In this document: piece after piece, positions 1 to 9,199 of the stretch
Layout of the letters: each line of letters opens with the position of its first letter
How positions within the stretch are numbered: the first letter of the stretch is position 1
Source of the DNA: Sphingomonas taxi
Lineage (GTDB): Bacteria; Pseudomonadota; Alphaproteobacteria; Sphingomonadales; Sphingomonadaceae
Assembly (NCBI RefSeq): GCF_000764535.1
Contig: NZ_CP009571.1
Span: 682,001 to 746,000 of the forward strand
Direction of reading: 5' to 3'
Length of the DNA: 64,000 nucleotides
Translations under genes and position numbers: made by a program
The notes under the pieces: generated by a model
The model's input: the letters and a program-made list of their open reading frames with translations, nothing else
Told to the model about the DNA's origin: nothing
Databases searched by the model: none

Positions 1-605
1 AGGCGCTCGCCGCACGTAAGGCGAAGCTCAACGTCGTCGGCGTGATGGGCCTCGTCGAGAACATGCCCGACGGCAATGCGCAGCGTCCCGGCGACGTCGT
101 CACCTCGATGTCCGGCCAGACGATCGAGATCCTCAACACCGATGCCGAGGGCCGGCTGGTGCTCGCCGACGCGATCACCTGGACGCAGAAGACCTTCCGT
201 CCGAAGACGATCATCGATCTCGCCACGCTGACCGGCGCGATGATCGTCAGCCTCGGCAACGAATATGGCGGCGTCTTCGCCAATGACGACGGCCTCGCCG
301 ACACGCTGCTCGCCGCCGGCCTCGCGACCGGCGACAAATTGTGGCGCTTCCCGCTGTCGGACGCCTACAACAAGCTGATCGACTCGCCGATCGCCGACAT
401 GAAGAACGTCGGCCCGCGCGGCGCCGGCTCGATCACCGCGGCGCAGTTCATCCAGCGCTTCGTCGACGAGGGCGTCGCCTGGGCGCATCTCGACATCGCC
501 GGCATGGTGTGGAGCGACAAGGCCGGCGCCACCTACGACAAGGGCGCCACCGGTTACGGCGTCCGCCTCCTCGACCGCGCCATCGCCGACCATTTCGAAG
601 CCTGA
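1..605 (+). CDS. pepA: Leucyl aminopeptidase, C-terminal part (M17 family)
   Basis: This is the C-terminal part of a cytosolic leucyl aminopeptidase. The reading frame is open to the left edge, with its first full codon at base 3, so the start and N-terminal domain lie outside the window. The family signature [13 protein letters not shown] is present and carries the Asp and Glu ligands of the two-metal site. The following GAMIVSLG stretch and the C-terminal GYGVRLLD segment also fit M17 peptidases. The enzyme removes N-terminal residues from peptides in the cytoplasm. holC follows after a repeat-filled gap, and the pepA-holC-ndk order is common in alphaproteobacteria. The family assignment is secure. 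Confidence 0.95.
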   Translation, partial: ALAARKAKLNVVGVMGLVENMPDGNAQRPGDVVTSMSGQTIEILNTDAEGRLVLADAITWTQKTFRPKTIIDLATLTGAMIVSLGNEYGGVFANDDGLADTLLAAGLATGDKLWRFPLSDAYNKLIDSPIADMKNVGPRGAGSITAAQFIQRFVDEGVAWAHLDIAGMVWSDKAGATYDKGATGYGVRLLDRAIADHFEA

Positions 606-702
606 CCGCGGCCACGCCCCTTCCTGCACGGGAGGGGCAGGACCGACGAGCAACCGCCTACGGCGGCGGCAGCGAGGCTCGATCGGGCTCCACCTGCTAC
701 CC

Positions 703-807
703 GTCACCCCGGACTCGTTCCGGGGTCCACTGGGCCGCAGGAGAACGGGGTCGCCTCAAGCCGTTCCCCTCGCCGCGAGGTGGACCCCGGAACGAGTCCG
801 GGGTGAG
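703..807. repeat. Paired inverted-repeat element (family 1, copy A)
   Basis: The 27-base arms at 704-730 and 780-806 are perfect reverse complements of each other. Each arm also contains its own small palindrome, CCCCGGA-N5-TCCGGGG, so the element can fold either as one long stem or as two hairpins. The spacer at 731-779 is itself partly self-complementary. A second copy with the same architecture lies at 10759-10863. The element fills most of the 606-932 gap between pepA and holC, and I see no gene there. It resembles the REP-like intergenic palindromes common in sphingomonads. It could act as a terminator for pepA or as a mobile repeat. Confidence 0.85.
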
Positions 808-932
808 GGAGTGGGTACGGAAAGCGCGTGGCCAACCTCAGGGCCCGAATGGGACGGCCGTGCTCGATACGCGACCACGCATTCATCACCGCATGGGGTG
901 ACGCCGCTCCACCGCCACGCTACCCCGCCCCG

Positions 933-1373
933 ATGCAGGTCGACTTCTACCATCTCACCGCAACCCCGCTCGACCGCGCGCTGCCGCAGATTGCCGCGAA
1001 GGTTGTCGAGACCGGCAACCGGCTGCTGATCGTCAGCGCCCGCGACGAGCAGCGCGCCGAACTTGACCGGTTGCTCTGGGTCTATCGGCCCGACAGCTTC
1101 CTGCCGCACGCCCAGCTCGGCGCCGGCGACGATGCCCGCCAGCCGATCCTCATCGCACCCGAGGTTCGCGCCGCGAACGGCGCCCGCTACGTCGCGCTAG
1201 TCGACGGCGAATGGCGCGACGCCGCGCTCGACTTCGACCGCGCCTTCCATGTCTTCGAAGACGAGTTCATCCGCCCGGCGCGCGACGCGTGGCGCGCGCT
1301 CGGCGGTCGCGACAGCGTCGAGCGGCGCTATTGGAAACAGAATGACGCCGGCCGCTGGGAACAGGCGGCCTAG
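933..1373 (+). CDS. holC: DNA polymerase III chi subunit
   Basis: This is the chi subunit of the DNA polymerase III clamp loader, which links the complex to single-strand binding protein at the fork. The product is 146 residues, essentially the usual length. It has the chi-type N-terminus MQVDFYHL, the central segment [13 protein letters not shown], and a C-terminal [11 protein letters not shown] ending. The frame stays open further upstream to 828, but that extension is unlike the family and overlaps repeat-flanking sequence, so the ATG at 933 is preferred. No good ribosome binding site is visible. ndk follows 112 bases downstream on the same strand. Confidence 0.9.
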   Translation: MQVDFYHLTATPLDRALPQIAAKVVETGNRLLIVSARDEQRAELDRLLWVYRPDSFLPHAQLGAGDDARQPILIAPEVRAANGARYVALVDGEWRDAALDFDRAFHVFEDEFIRPARDAWRALGGRDSVERRYWKQNDAGRWEQAA

Positions 1374-1485
1374 GTCGCGGTCCGGCGCCGGTTTCGCGGC
1401 CCCGCCGAAGCGGTTGCAAAGCCGGCGCCCCCCGACTAGGGCGGCGCCACTTTCCGCCCGTTCAAGACAGGAGCCCGTGACCATC

Positions 1486-1908
1486 ATGGCCGCGAACCGT
1501 ACCTTTTCGATCATCAAGCCCGATGCCACCCGCCGCAACCTGACCGGTGCGGTCACCAAGATGCTCGAAGAGGCCGGCCTGCGCGTCGTCGCGTCCAAGC
1601 GCATCCAGATGACCCGCGAGCAGGCCGAGGGCTTCTACGCCGTCCACCGCGAGCGCCCGTTCTTCAACGACCTCGTCAGCTTCATGATCTCCGGTCCGGT
1701 CGTCGTGCAGGTGCTCGAGGGCGAGAATGCCATGCAGCGCAACCGCGACATCATGGGCGCGACCAATCCGGCGAACGCCGAGCCCGGCACGATCCGCAAG
1801 GAACTCGCCGAGTCGATCGAGGCGAACAGCGTGCACGGCTCGGATTCGGACGAGAATGCCGAGATCGAGATCGCCTATTTCTTCAAGCCCGAAGAGATCG
1901 TCGGCTGA
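1486..1908 (+). CDS. ndk: Nucleoside diphosphate kinase
   Basis: Nucleoside diphosphate kinase transfers the gamma phosphate of ATP to (d)NDPs through a phosphohistidine. The product is 140 residues, the normal bacterial length. The N-terminal TFSIIKPDA motif and the catalytic segment NSVHGSDS, with active-site His117, are intact. The frame runs open well upstream, but family alignment fixes the start at the ATG at 1486, with an AGGAG 12 bases upstream. A GTG three codons earlier is possible but sits too close to that site. The stop codon overlaps the start of the next gene, which suggests translational coupling. Confidence 0.97.
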   Translation: MAANRTFSIIKPDATRRNLTGAVTKMLEEAGLRVVASKRIQMTREQAEGFYAVHRERPFFNDLVSFMISGPVVVQVLEGENAMQRNRDIMGATNPANAEPGTIRKELAESIEANSVHGSDSDENAEIEIAYFFKPEEIVG

Positions 1909-2426
1909 TGACCTGGCGGCTGCGGCGCGCGTCCCCGGAGGATGCGCCCGCGGTCGCACTGGTGGCGGCCGCAAGCTTTCTCACCACCTTCGCCGGCATC
2001 CTCGACGGTGCCGACATCGTCGCGCATGTCGCGAAGAACAGTTCGGCCGAGCGCTTCGCCGCATGGACGACCGATCCGGCCAGCGTGGTGACGCTCGTCG
2101 AGCATCCCGATGGCGCCGCGCCAGTCGGCTATACGTTGCTCACCACGCCCGATTTGCCGCTGACGATCGATGCTGGCGATATCGAACTCCGCCGCATCTA
2201 CACGCTGCCGGCGGCTTATGGCTCGGGCCTCGGGCAGGCGCTGATGATGCGCGCGGTCGACGACGCGCGGGCGATGGGCAGGACCCGCCTGCTCCTCGGC
2301 GTCTACGGCGGCAACGATCGCGCGCGGCGCTTCTACGAACGACAGGGCTTCGCGATCGCCGGCCGCCGCCAATACCGGGTCGGCGCGACGCTGTGCGACG
2401 ACTTCATCTACGCGCGCGCCTTATAA
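1908..2426 (+). CDS. GNAT-family N-acetyltransferase
   Basis: This is a 172-residue single-domain acetyltransferase of the GNAT fold. The acetyl-CoA pyrophosphate loop is visible as RRIYTLPAAYGSGLGQALM. The C-terminal segment NDRARRFYERQGF is the usual motif B. Its start overlaps the ndk stop by one base (TGATG), so the two are probably translated together. The substrate cannot be told; an amine, peptide N-terminus or antibiotic are all possible. A large repeat-filled gap follows and likely ends the operon. Confidence 0.88.
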   Translation: MTWRLRRASPEDAPAVALVAAASFLTTFAGILDGADIVAHVAKNSSAERFAAWTTDPASVVTLVEHPDGAAPVGYTLLTTPDLPLTIDAGDIELRRIYTLPAAYGSGLGQALMMRAVDDARAMGRTRLLLGVYGGNDRARRFYERQGFAIAGRRQYRVGATLCDDFIYARAL

Positions 2427-2428
2427 AT

Positions 2429-2565
2429 CCTCCCCGCTAGGGGGAGGTGTCAGCGCAGAGCGCTGACAGAGGGGCAGGAAAGGGCGGGCGCCTGATTAGA
2501 AAGCTTCACCCCATCCTCCCCCTCCGTCACGCCTTCGGCGCGCCACCTCCCCCTTGCGGGGGAGG
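2429..2565. repeat. Palindromic C/G-run repeat pair (family 2, copy A)
   Basis: The left part begins with the hairpin CCTCCCCGCTAGGGGGAGG and runs through a short palindrome around CAGCGCAGAGCGCTG. The right part, 2512-2565, is roughly its inverted copy and ends in a hairpin CACCTCCCCCTTGCGGGGGAGG. The two halves differ in detail, as old repeat copies do. This is the first of two such pairs in the 2427-2767 gap. No gene is seen in that gap. Confidence 0.75.
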
Positions 2566-2610
2566 AATTAGGCGTTGCATCGCGCCCACGCGAATATGTG
2601 ATCGGCAAAG

Positions 2611-2750
2611 TCCTCCCCCGCCAGGGGGAGGGGGACCGTTCGGCGAAAGCCGAATGGTGGAGGGGGAGGAAAGGGCGGCAGCCCTATTATAGCGCTCCGT
2701 CCTATCCTCCCCTCCGTCACCGCTGCGCGGTCACCCCCCTTTTTTGGGGG
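2611..2750. repeat. Palindromic C/G-run repeat pair (family 2, copy B)
   Basis: This is a second inverted pair directly downstream of copy A. The left half starts with TCCTCCCCCGCCAGGGGGAG at 2611 and contains the small hairpin TTCGGCGAAAGCCGAA. The right half, 2704-2750, has CCTCCCCTCCGTCACCGCTG followed by CCCCCC-TTTTTT-GGGGG. It ends 18 bases from the stop of the carbonic anhydrase gene, so it may also terminate transcription from both sides. Confidence 0.72.
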
Positions 2751-2767
2751 CGGACCGGATCACTTCA

Positions 2768-3397
2768 TCACGCCGGTGCGAACACCCCGTCGTCGTCCAT
2801 CACGTGCAACTGACCGTCGGCGATCGCGAAATACGCCCCGCGCAGCTTGAGCGTGCCCGCGGCCTCGCGGTCCGCGACGAACGGGAAGGTGCGCAGGTTG
2901 GCGATGCTGACCCGCACCGCTTCATGCTCCAGTTCGCGCTTCGCATCGGCGCCGTCGCCGAAATCCGCCTTCACCTTGTCGCGCGCATCGTCGAGCAGTC
3001 CGACCCAGTCGGAGATGAAGCCGCCTTCGCCCGGCTTGCTGTCCTTGAACCCGCCCGACAGCGCTGCGGCGCAACCGCCGCACGACGCGTGGCCCATCAC
3101 CACCACCTCGGGCACCTCGAGCTGCGTCACCGCGAATTCTACCGCGGCCGAAACGCCGTGATAGCCCTTGCTCGTCTCGAACGGCGGGACGAGGTTGGCG
3201 ACGTTGCGCACCGTGAAAATCTCGCCCGGCGCGACGTCGAAGATCTGCATCGGGTCGACGCGGCTGTCCGAACAGGCGACCACCATCACCTTGGGGTCCT
3301 GGCCCTGGCTGAGCTGGCTCCAGCGCTCGCGCTGTTCGGTCCAGCCCTTGGCGCGGAACCGGCGATAGCCTTCGACCATATCGGCGAAATCGGTCAT
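2768..3397 (-). CDS. can: Beta-class carbonic anhydrase
   Basis: This beta-class carbonic anhydrase interconverts CO2 and bicarbonate in the cytoplasm. It has 209 residues. The zinc site is complete: Cys42, Asp44 and Arg46 in the ACSDSR motif, with His103 and Cys106 in MGHASCGG. The start at 3397 is supported by GGAGG a few bases upstream. The gene is divergent from lipA across a 139-base gap and converges on the ndk-GNAT operon through the repeat cluster. The family is certain; whether it is Can or another beta subclass is less so. Confidence 0.95.
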   Translation of the reverse strand: MTDFADMVEGYRRFRAKGWTEQRERWSQLSQGQDPKVMVVACSDSRVDPMQIFDVAPGEIFTVRNVANLVPPFETSKGYHGVSAAVEFAVTQLEVPEVVVMGHASCGGCAAALSGGFKDSKPGEGGFISDWVGLLDDARDKVKADFGDGADAKRELEHEAVRVSIANLRTFPFVADREAAGTLKLRGAYFAIADGQLHVMDDDGVFAPA

Positions 3398-3536
3398 TGT
3401 ACCTCCATCATGTGTCCGTTTCGGCTGCTATAACGCATATTTGCGGGGAGGGTCCCCCCGACGCGCGGCGGGCAAAGCTTCTTCACAAACGGCATGACGG
3501 TTGTTCACAAACCCGGGAGTCGCTATCTCGCGGATC

Positions 3537-4487
3537 ATGAACGAGATGACCCCGCTCGCCCGTCCGGAACGCCTGCGCAAGCCCGACTGGATCCGCGTCA
3601 AGGCGCCGACCAGCGCCGGCTTCGCCGCGACGCGCGAATTGATGCGTTCGAAAAGCCTGACCACCGTCTGCGAAGAGGCGGCCTGTCCGAATATCGGCGA
3701 ATGCTGGTCGAAGAAGCATGCGACGGTGATGATCCTCGGCGACACCTGCACGCGGGCCTGCGCCTTCTGCAACGTCAAGACCGGCATGCCCCGCGCGGTC
3801 GATCCGATGGAGCCCAACAACGTCGCCGATGCCGCGGCGCAGATGGGCCTCGAACATATCGTCGTCACCTCGGTCGATCGTGACGATCTGCCCGACGGCG
3901 GCGCGAAGCAGTTCGTCAAGGTGATTGAAGCGATCCGCCGGTCGAACCCGAAGACGACGATCGAGATCCTGACCCCCGACTTCCGCAACAAGCACGAGGC
4001 GGCGGTCGAGGCGATCGTCGCGGCGCGCCCCGACGTCTACAACCACAATCTCGAGACGGTGCCGCGGCTCTATCCGACGATCCGGCCCGGCGCGCGTTAT
4101 TATGCGTCGATCCGCCTGCTGGAGAGCGTCAAGAAGCTCGACCCATCGATCTTCACCAAGTCCGGCGTGATGCTCGGCCTCGGCGAACAGCGGCTCGAAG
4201 TGCATCAGGTGATGGACGACATGCGTTCGGCGGACATCGATTTCCTGACGATGGGCCAGTATCTCCAGCCGACGCCGCGCCACGCCAAGGTCGCCGAATT
4301 CGTCACGCCCAAGGCGTTCGACAGCTATGCCGCGATCGCGCGCGCCAAGGGGTTTCTGCTGGTCGCCTCGTCGCCATTGACCCGGTCGAGCTATCATGCC
4401 GGTGACGATTTCGCGAAGATGCGCGATGCCCGTGCCGCCAAGCTCGCCCAGGGCGCGGTCACGCCGACCGCGAGCGTTCGTGCCTAA
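3537..4487 (+). CDS. lipA: Lipoyl synthase
   Basis: Lipoyl synthase is a radical-SAM enzyme that inserts two sulfurs into octanoyl groups on the E2 and H proteins. From the ATG at 3537 the product is 316 residues. It carries the auxiliary cluster cysteines Cys45, Cys50 and Cys56 ([12 protein letters not shown]) and the radical-SAM cysteines Cys71, Cys75 and Cys78 (CTRACAFC). The frame is open 12 codons further upstream, but MNEMTPL matches the usual start region. Its stop overlaps the next gene by 8 bases, indicating an operon with the Coq10/RatA-like protein, a pairing conserved in alphaproteobacteria. Confidence 0.97.
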   Translation: MNEMTPLARPERLRKPDWIRVKAPTSAGFAATRELMRSKSLTTVCEEAACPNIGECWSKKHATVMILGDTCTRACAFCNVKTGMPRAVDPMEPNNVADAAAQMGLEHIVVTSVDRDDLPDGGAKQFVKVIEAIRRSNPKTTIEILTPDFRNKHEAAVEAIVAARPDVYNHNLETVPRLYPTIRPGARYYASIRLLESVKKLDPSIFTKSGVMLGLGEQRLEVHQVMDDMRSADIDFLTMGQYLQPTPRHAKVAEFVTPKAFDSYAAIARAKGFLLVASSPLTRSSYHAGDDFAKMRDARAAKLAQGAVTPTASVRA

Positions 4488-4938
4488 ACATTCCGAGACG
4501 CGCCATCTGCCCTACACGCCGGAGCAGATGTTCGACATGGTCGCCGACGTGAAGCGCTACCCGGAGTTCCTGCCCTGGGTCAGCGCGATGCGCGTGCGCC
4601 AGGACAGCGACACCGCGACGCTCGCCGACATGATCGTCGGCTTCAAGGGGCTGCGAGAGACCTTCACCTCGAAGGTCGAGAAGACGCGTGCCGAGACGAT
4701 CCATGTCGAATATGTCGATGGGCCGCTGAAATATTTGCACAACGACTGGCGCTTCCGCCCCGAGGCGGGCGGCTGCGCGGTCGATTTCGCGGTCGACTTC
4801 CAGTTCAAGAACCGGATGTTCGAGATGCTGGCGGGGCAGGTGTTCGGTGTCGCGCTGCGCCGGATGATCGGCGCGTTCGAGGATCGCGCCAAGGTCCTCT
4901 ACGGCAGCAGCAGTTCGAGCGCGACCAGCGCCGCCTGA
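4480..4938 (+). CDS. Coq10/RatA-family START-like protein
   Basis: This 152-residue protein belongs to the Coq10/RatA family of START-like lipid-binding folds. Members bind ubiquinone or related polyprenyl lipids and support respiration; E. coli RatA has also been linked to ribosome association. The family N-terminus [20 protein letters not shown] and the YPEFLPW motif are clear. The start is a GTG inside the end of lipA, chosen because the protein begins there in homologues. The 3' end overlaps the 3' end of the convergent pncC gene by 40 bases. Confidence 0.85.
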   Translation: MPKHSETRHLPYTPEQMFDMVADVKRYPEFLPWVSAMRVRQDSDTATLADMIVGFKGLRETFTSKVEKTRAETIHVEYVDGPLKYLHNDWRFRPEAGGCAVDFAVDFQFKNRMFEMLAGQVFGVALRRMIGAFEDRAKVLYGSSSSSATSAA

Positions 4939-5399
4939 AGCCGGATCCCGCCGCGGCCGAGATCGCCGAACGCCTTGCGATCGGCATGGACGTCGGACGG
5001 ATCGCCGCCCTTCTCGGCGCGGGCGAAGACGACGGTGCCGACCGGTTTCTTGATCGATCCGCCGCCCGGCCCGGCGACGCCGGTGATCGCCACCGCGACG
5101 TCGGCGCCGCTGTTGGCGAGCGCGCCCTGTGCCATGCTCCATGCCACCGCGATCGATACCGCGCCGAACGTCTCGAGCACGTCGCTGTTCACCTTGAGCA
5201 GCTTCATCTTGGCGTCGTTCGAATAAGTGACGAAGCCCGCACCGAACACGTCGGACGAGCCCGGCACCTCGGTGATCGCCGCGGCGACCAGCCCGCCGGT
5301 GCAGCTTTCCGCGACGGCGATCGTGCGGCCAGCGGCGCGGTTCGCCTCGACGACGCGGGTCGCCGCCTCGATCAGCTCGCGGGGAAGGACGGTGTCCAT
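4899..5399 (-). CDS. pncC: CinA C-terminal family nicotinamide-nucleotide amidase
   Basis: This is a stand-alone CinA C-terminal domain of 166 residues, the PncC type, which deamidates nicotinamide mononucleotide to recycle pyridine nucleotides. The AESCTGG motif near residue 30 and the GVAGPGGGSIKKPVGTV segment are typical. The N-terminal competence domain of full CinA is absent, which is usual in this lineage. The start overlaps the stop of the upstream hypothetical gene (ATGA). The 3' end runs 40 bases into the convergent lipA-operon gene. Confidence 0.9.
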   Translation of the reverse strand: MDTVLPRELIEAATRVVEANRAAGRTIAVAESCTGGLVAAAITEVPGSSDVFGAGFVTYSNDAKMKLLKVNSDVLETFGAVSIAVAWSMAQGALANSGADVAVAITGVAGPGGGSIKKPVGTVVFARAEKGGDPSDVHADRKAFGDLGRGGIRLQAALVALELLLP

Positions 5400-5920
5400 C
5401 AGCGTTGGCCCTCCGGGCAGAGCGGCAGGTCGGGCACCGCGATCGCCTTGCCCTTTGCCTTCTCCGCCTTGAAATAGCGCAGGGTGGTGACGATCACCCC
5501 CGCGGTGTTCTGCGGCGGCAGCGGCGCGAGCTGGGTGACGAAGCGGTCGATCGTCCCGCAATCCGCCGGATTGATCCGCCCGACCAGCAGCGGCGCCAGG
5601 GCTGCGGTGAGCAGCGGCCGCGCGAATTCGGACTGGAGCAGCGAATCGATCATCGGATCGGACAGTTTGACGATCGCCGCGCGCGCATTCGGCCAGGCAC
5701 GGTCCGCGGCGTCGCGGTAACGGTCGAGAAATTCGCTGTCCGTCCGCCGGATCAGGCTGGAGGAGGGGAGGCGCGTCGTGCAGATGATCCCGGTCTGCTG
5801 GATGATGTCGGGCAGCGCCACCAGCGTCATCGCCTCCGCCTCGGGCGTGGTGATGCAGCGCGATTGCGCCTCCGCCGACGAGGCGGCGAGCAGCGCGACG
5901 ATCGCGACCAGCGCCCTCAT
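5399..5920 (-). CDS. Secreted hypothetical protein
   Basis: I do not recognise this 173-residue protein. It starts with a clear signal peptide ([18 protein letters not shown], probable cleavage before QS), so the mature part is likely periplasmic. Four cysteines in the mature region could form two disulfides. It is coupled by four-base overlaps to ispDF upstream and pncC downstream, so it is almost certainly translated. The conserved position between two housekeeping genes suggests a lineage-specific envelope protein. No enzymatic motif is visible. Confidence 0.8.
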   Translation of the reverse strand: MRALVAIVALLAASSAEAQSRCITTPEAEAMTLVALPDIIQQTGIICTTRLPSSSLIRRTDSEFLDRYRDAADRAWPNARAAIVKLSDPMIDSLLQSEFARPLLTAALAPLLVGRINPADCGTIDRFVTQLAPLPPQNTAGVIVTTLRYFKAEKAKGKAIAVPDLPLCPEGQR

Positions 5921-7041
5921 CGCGGCAGGCTCACGGTCGCGACCGCCTGCGCGGCGATGCCCTCGCCGCGGCCGGTGAAGCCGAGCCGCTCGGTCGTCGT
6001 CGCCTTGATGCTCACCCGGTCCTCGCTCAGGCCGAGCAGCGCACCGATCCGCGCGCGCATCGCCTCGCGATGCGGCCCGATCTTGGGCGCCTCGCAGATC
6101 AGCGTCAGGTCGACAAAGTCGATCCGGCCGCCCTTGTCGGCGATCAGCGTCGCGGCATGCTGGAGGAATTGCGCCGAATCCGCGCCCTTCCACTGCGGGT
6201 CGGAAGGCGGAAAGTGCGTCCCGATATCCCCCGCCGCGATCGTCCCGAGCAACGCGTCGGTCAGCGCATGCAGGCCGACGTCGGCGTCGCTATGGCCGGA
6301 CAGCCCCTTGTCGTGCGGGATCAGCACCCCGCCGAGCCACAATTCCTCGCCCGCCTCGAGCCGGTGCACGTCGAACCCCGACGCGCTGCGCGTCTCCCGG
6401 GTCACACGCGCCTCTGCGGCGGCGAAATCGTCTGGATGCGTTACCTTGTCGAGCATCGCATCGCCCTGCACCAAAGCGACGCTCCCGCCAAGCCGCCGCA
6501 CCATCTGCGCGTCGTCGGTCGCCTCGTCGCCCGCCGGCCAGCCGGCATGCGCCGCGCGCAAGGCGTCGACACGGAAGCCTTGCGGCGTCTGCACCCGCGC
6601 CAGCCCGTCGCGCGGCACCACCGCACCGTCGCGCACCAGCGTGTCCGCCACCGCGAGCACCGGCATCGCCGCGTCGGCCGAGTCGAGCGCCGCCAGCACG
6701 CGGTCGATCACCGCGGCGGGCACGAACGGACGCGCCGCATCATGCACCAGCACCCGCTCGCCCGTCACCGCTGCCAGCCCGCGCGCCACCGACTCGCGCC
6801 GCGTCGCGCCGCCCACCACCGTCCGCACCGCGCCCAGAGCGTCTGCGGCCAGTGCCTCGGCCCCGGCGGCGATCACCACCACCACCTCGTCCACCGCGGG
6901 ATGGCCGGCGAAGGCGGCATAGGCATGCGCGACCAGCGGTTTGCCCGCCACCATAGCATATTGTTTGGGAAGCGCGCCGCCGGCACGCGAGCCGCTACCC
7001 GCCGCCACGATCAGCGCCGTCGTCGAAGGTCGATCCGTCAT
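5917..7041 (-). CDS. ispDF: Bifunctional IspD/IspF isoprenoid enzyme
   Basis: This fused enzyme of the MEP isoprenoid pathway has 374 residues. Residues 1 to about 215 are IspD, the CTP:MEP cytidylyltransferase, with the nucleotide loop [14 protein letters not shown] and the [11 protein letters not shown] motif. The rest is IspF, MECDP synthase, with its SGFDVHRLE metal site and [13 protein letters not shown] segment. The fusion brings the second and fourth post-DXR steps together and is common in alphaproteobacteria. The gene heads the ispDF-hypothetical-pncC operon and is divergent from dusB across 81 bases. Confidence 0.97.
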   Translation of the reverse strand: MTDRPSTTALIVAAGSGSRAGGALPKQYAMVAGKPLVAHAYAAFAGHPAVDEVVVVIAAGAEALAADALGAVRTVVGGATRRESVARGLAAVTGERVLVHDAARPFVPAAVIDRVLAALDSADAAMPVLAVADTLVRDGAVVPRDGLARVQTPQGFRVDALRAAHAGWPAGDEATDDAQMVRRLGGSVALVQGDAMLDKVTHPDDFAAAEARVTRETRSASGFDVHRLEAGEELWLGGVLIPHDKGLSGHSDADVGLHALTDALLGTIAAGDIGTHFPPSDPQWKGADSAQFLQHAATLIADKGGRIDFVDLTLICEAPKIGPHREAMRARIGALLGLSEDRVSIKATTTERLGFTGRGEGIAAQAVATVSLPR

Positions 7042-7122
7042 CGCGTCGCTCTAGCCGCCCGCCCGCAACCTTGCCAGCACCGCCGCAAGCCGCTAGGGAG
7101 ATGCCCAATTTTCAGGCAGATC

Positions 7123-8130
7123 ATGGCAGCTCTCACGCCCATCCAGATCGGTCCCGTGCGGATCGACCAGCCCGTCGTCCTGGCGCCGATGACCGGCGTC
7201 ACCGACATGCCGTTCCGCACGCTCGTGCGTCGCTACGGCTCGGGTCTCAACGTCACCGAGATGATCGCCAGCCAGGCGGCGATCCGCGAGACGCGCCAAT
7301 CGATCCAGAAGGCGGCGTGGCATCTGTCCGAAGAGCCCGTCTCGATGCAGCTCGTCGGCTGCACCCCCTATGAGATGGCGGAGGCGGCGAAGCTCGCCGA
7401 GGATCGCGGCGCCGCGATCATAGACATCAACATGGGCTGCCCGGTGCGCAAGGTCACCAACGGCGATGCCGGTTCGGCGCTGATGCGCGACCTCAAGCTC
7501 GCCGCGCAACTCGTCGACGCGGTGGTCAAGGCGGTCAAGGCGCCGGTCACGCTCAAGATGCGGATGGGCTGGGATCTCGACAGCCTCAACGCGCCCCAAC
7601 TCTCGCGCATCGCGCAGGATCTCGGCGTGCAGCTCATCACCGTCCACGGCCGCACGCGCAACCAGATGTACAAGGGCCAGGCCGACTGGCGCTTCATCCG
7701 CACCGTCAAGGATGCGGTGACGATTCCGGTCATCGCCAACGGCGACATCTGCACGATCGACGACGCCATTGCCGCGCTCGACCAGTCGGGCGCCGACGGC
7801 ATCATGATCGGCCGCGGCGCCTATGGCCGCCCGTGGCTGCTCGGCCAGGTGATGGAGTATCTCGCCACCGGCAACCGCCGTCCCGACCCGTCGCTCGACG
7901 AACAATATTGCGTCATCACCGAGCATTACGATGCGATGCTCGACCATTATGGCGACGTCACCGGGGTCAACATGGCGCGCAAGCATATCGGCTGGTACAC
8001 CAAGGGGCTGACCGGCTCGGCCGAGTTCCGCAACGCGGTCAACCAGCAGCCCGACGCCGCGGTGGTCAAGCGCATGCTCGCCGACTTCTACGCGCCGCAT
8101 CGCGACCAGCCCGTCCGGCAGGCCGCCTGA
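7123..8130 (+). CDS. dusB: tRNA-dihydrouridine synthase DusB
   Basis: This flavin-dependent enzyme reduces uridine to dihydrouridine in the D-loop of tRNA. It is 335 residues and is the NifR3 homologue that precedes ntrB in many alphaproteobacteria. The FMN-barrel start [15 protein letters not shown] is present. So is the catalytic [20 protein letters not shown] segment with Cys106, and the HGRTR motif. The frame is open far upstream over ispDF, but family length fixes the ATG at 7123. ntrB begins 7 bases after the stop, so the three genes are probably one transcript. Confidence 0.96.
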   Translation: MAALTPIQIGPVRIDQPVVLAPMTGVTDMPFRTLVRRYGSGLNVTEMIASQAAIRETRQSIQKAAWHLSEEPVSMQLVGCTPYEMAEAAKLAEDRGAAIIDINMGCPVRKVTNGDAGSALMRDLKLAAQLVDAVVKAVKAPVTLKMRMGWDLDSLNAPQLSRIAQDLGVQLITVHGRTRNQMYKGQADWRFIRTVKDAVTIPVIANGDICTIDDAIAALDQSGADGIMIGRGAYGRPWLLGQVMEYLATGNRRPDPSLDEQYCVITEHYDAMLDHYGDVTGVNMARKHIGWYTKGLTGSAEFRNAVNQQPDAAVVKRMLADFYAPHRDQPVRQAA

Positions 8131-8137
8131 CGCGTCG

Positions 8138-9199
8138 ATGGAGCAGCGCACCGGCTACACCTCCGGCCGGCCCGGTATCGCCGAGCTGTTCGCGGCGCTG
8201 CCGGTCGCGGTCGTGGTGGTCGATCCCGACGATCGCATCGCGCATGCCAATGGCTTCGCCGAACAATTGCTCAATTTGTCCGAACGGGTGATGTGCGGCC
8301 AGCCGCTCGCGGCGATCCTGCCGCCGCCCGCCGCGGACGATCGCCGCGACGGGCAGGGCTTCGCCTTCTACGACACCGAGATCGCGACGCCGCACGGCCC
8401 GAAGATCCGCGTCGATTTCGTCGAGGCGGCGGTTCCCGACCATCCCGGCTGGCGCGCGATCACGCTCCACACCGCCGCGAGCACGCGCGGCCTCACCCAG
8501 ACCGGTCGCAGCGCCGGCGCGCGCGCGGCGAGCGGCGCCGCCGCCATGCTGGCGCATGAGATCAAGAACCCGCTGTCGGGCATCCGCGGCGCCGCGCAAT
8601 TGCTCGGCACCGGCGAACTGACCACGCTGATCGTCACCGAGGTCGACCGCATCGCTGCGCTGATCGACCGGATGCAGGATTTCAGCGACACCCGCCCGCT
8701 GCCGATCGTGCCGGAGAACATCTATCCGCTGATCGGCCACGCCCGCCGCCTCGCGCTCGCCGGCTTCGCGCGCGGCGTCGCGATCGAGGAGCGGTTCGAC
8801 CCGTCGCTGCCGCCCGCCGCGATCAATCGCGACGCGCTGCTGCAGATCCTCATAAACCTTCTCAAGAACGCCGTCGAAGCCAGTCGATCGGTACGCAATC
8901 CGCGCATCCTCATCACCACGGCCTATCGTCACGGCATGTCGGTGGCGGCCGCCCCCGGCAAGCCGCGCACGCCGCTGCCGATCGAGATCTGCGTGATCGA
9001 CAACGGTCCCGGCGCCCCCGCCGATATCGCCGACCATCTGTTCGACGCCTTCGTCTCGGGCCGGCCGGAGGGGCAGGGGCTCGGCCTCGCGCTGGTCGAC
9101 AAACTGGTCCGCGACATGGGCGGCATCGTCCAATATGCCCGCGAAGGAACCCCGGAAATGACGACGCTCCGCCTCCTGCTGCCGCGCGCCGCCGCATGA
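8138..9199 (+). CDS. ntrB: Nitrogen regulation sensor kinase NtrB
   Basis: NtrB is the soluble histidine kinase that phosphorylates NtrC under nitrogen limitation and is controlled by PII proteins. It has 353 residues: a PAS domain in roughly the first 120, a HisKA domain with phospho-accepting His140 in LAHEIKNPLSGIRGAAQLL, and a HATPase domain with NAVEASR and the G-box GLGLALVDKL. No membrane segment is seen. Its stop overlaps the ntrC start by four bases (ATGA), giving tight coupling of sensor and regulator. Confidence 0.96.
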   Translation: MEQRTGYTSGRPGIAELFAALPVAVVVVDPDDRIAHANGFAEQLLNLSERVMCGQPLAAILPPPAADDRRDGQGFAFYDTEIATPHGPKIRVDFVEAAVPDHPGWRAITLHTAASTRGLTQTGRSAGARAASGAAAMLAHEIKNPLSGIRGAAQLLGTGELTTLIVTEVDRIAALIDRMQDFSDTRPLPIVPENIYPLIGHARRLALAGFARGVAIEERFDPSLPPAAINRDALLQILINLLKNAVEASRSVRNPRILITTAYRHGMSVAAAPGKPRTPLPIEICVIDNGPGAPADIADHLFDAFVSGRPEGQGLGLALVDKLVRDMGGIVQYAREGTPEMTTLRLLLPRAAA

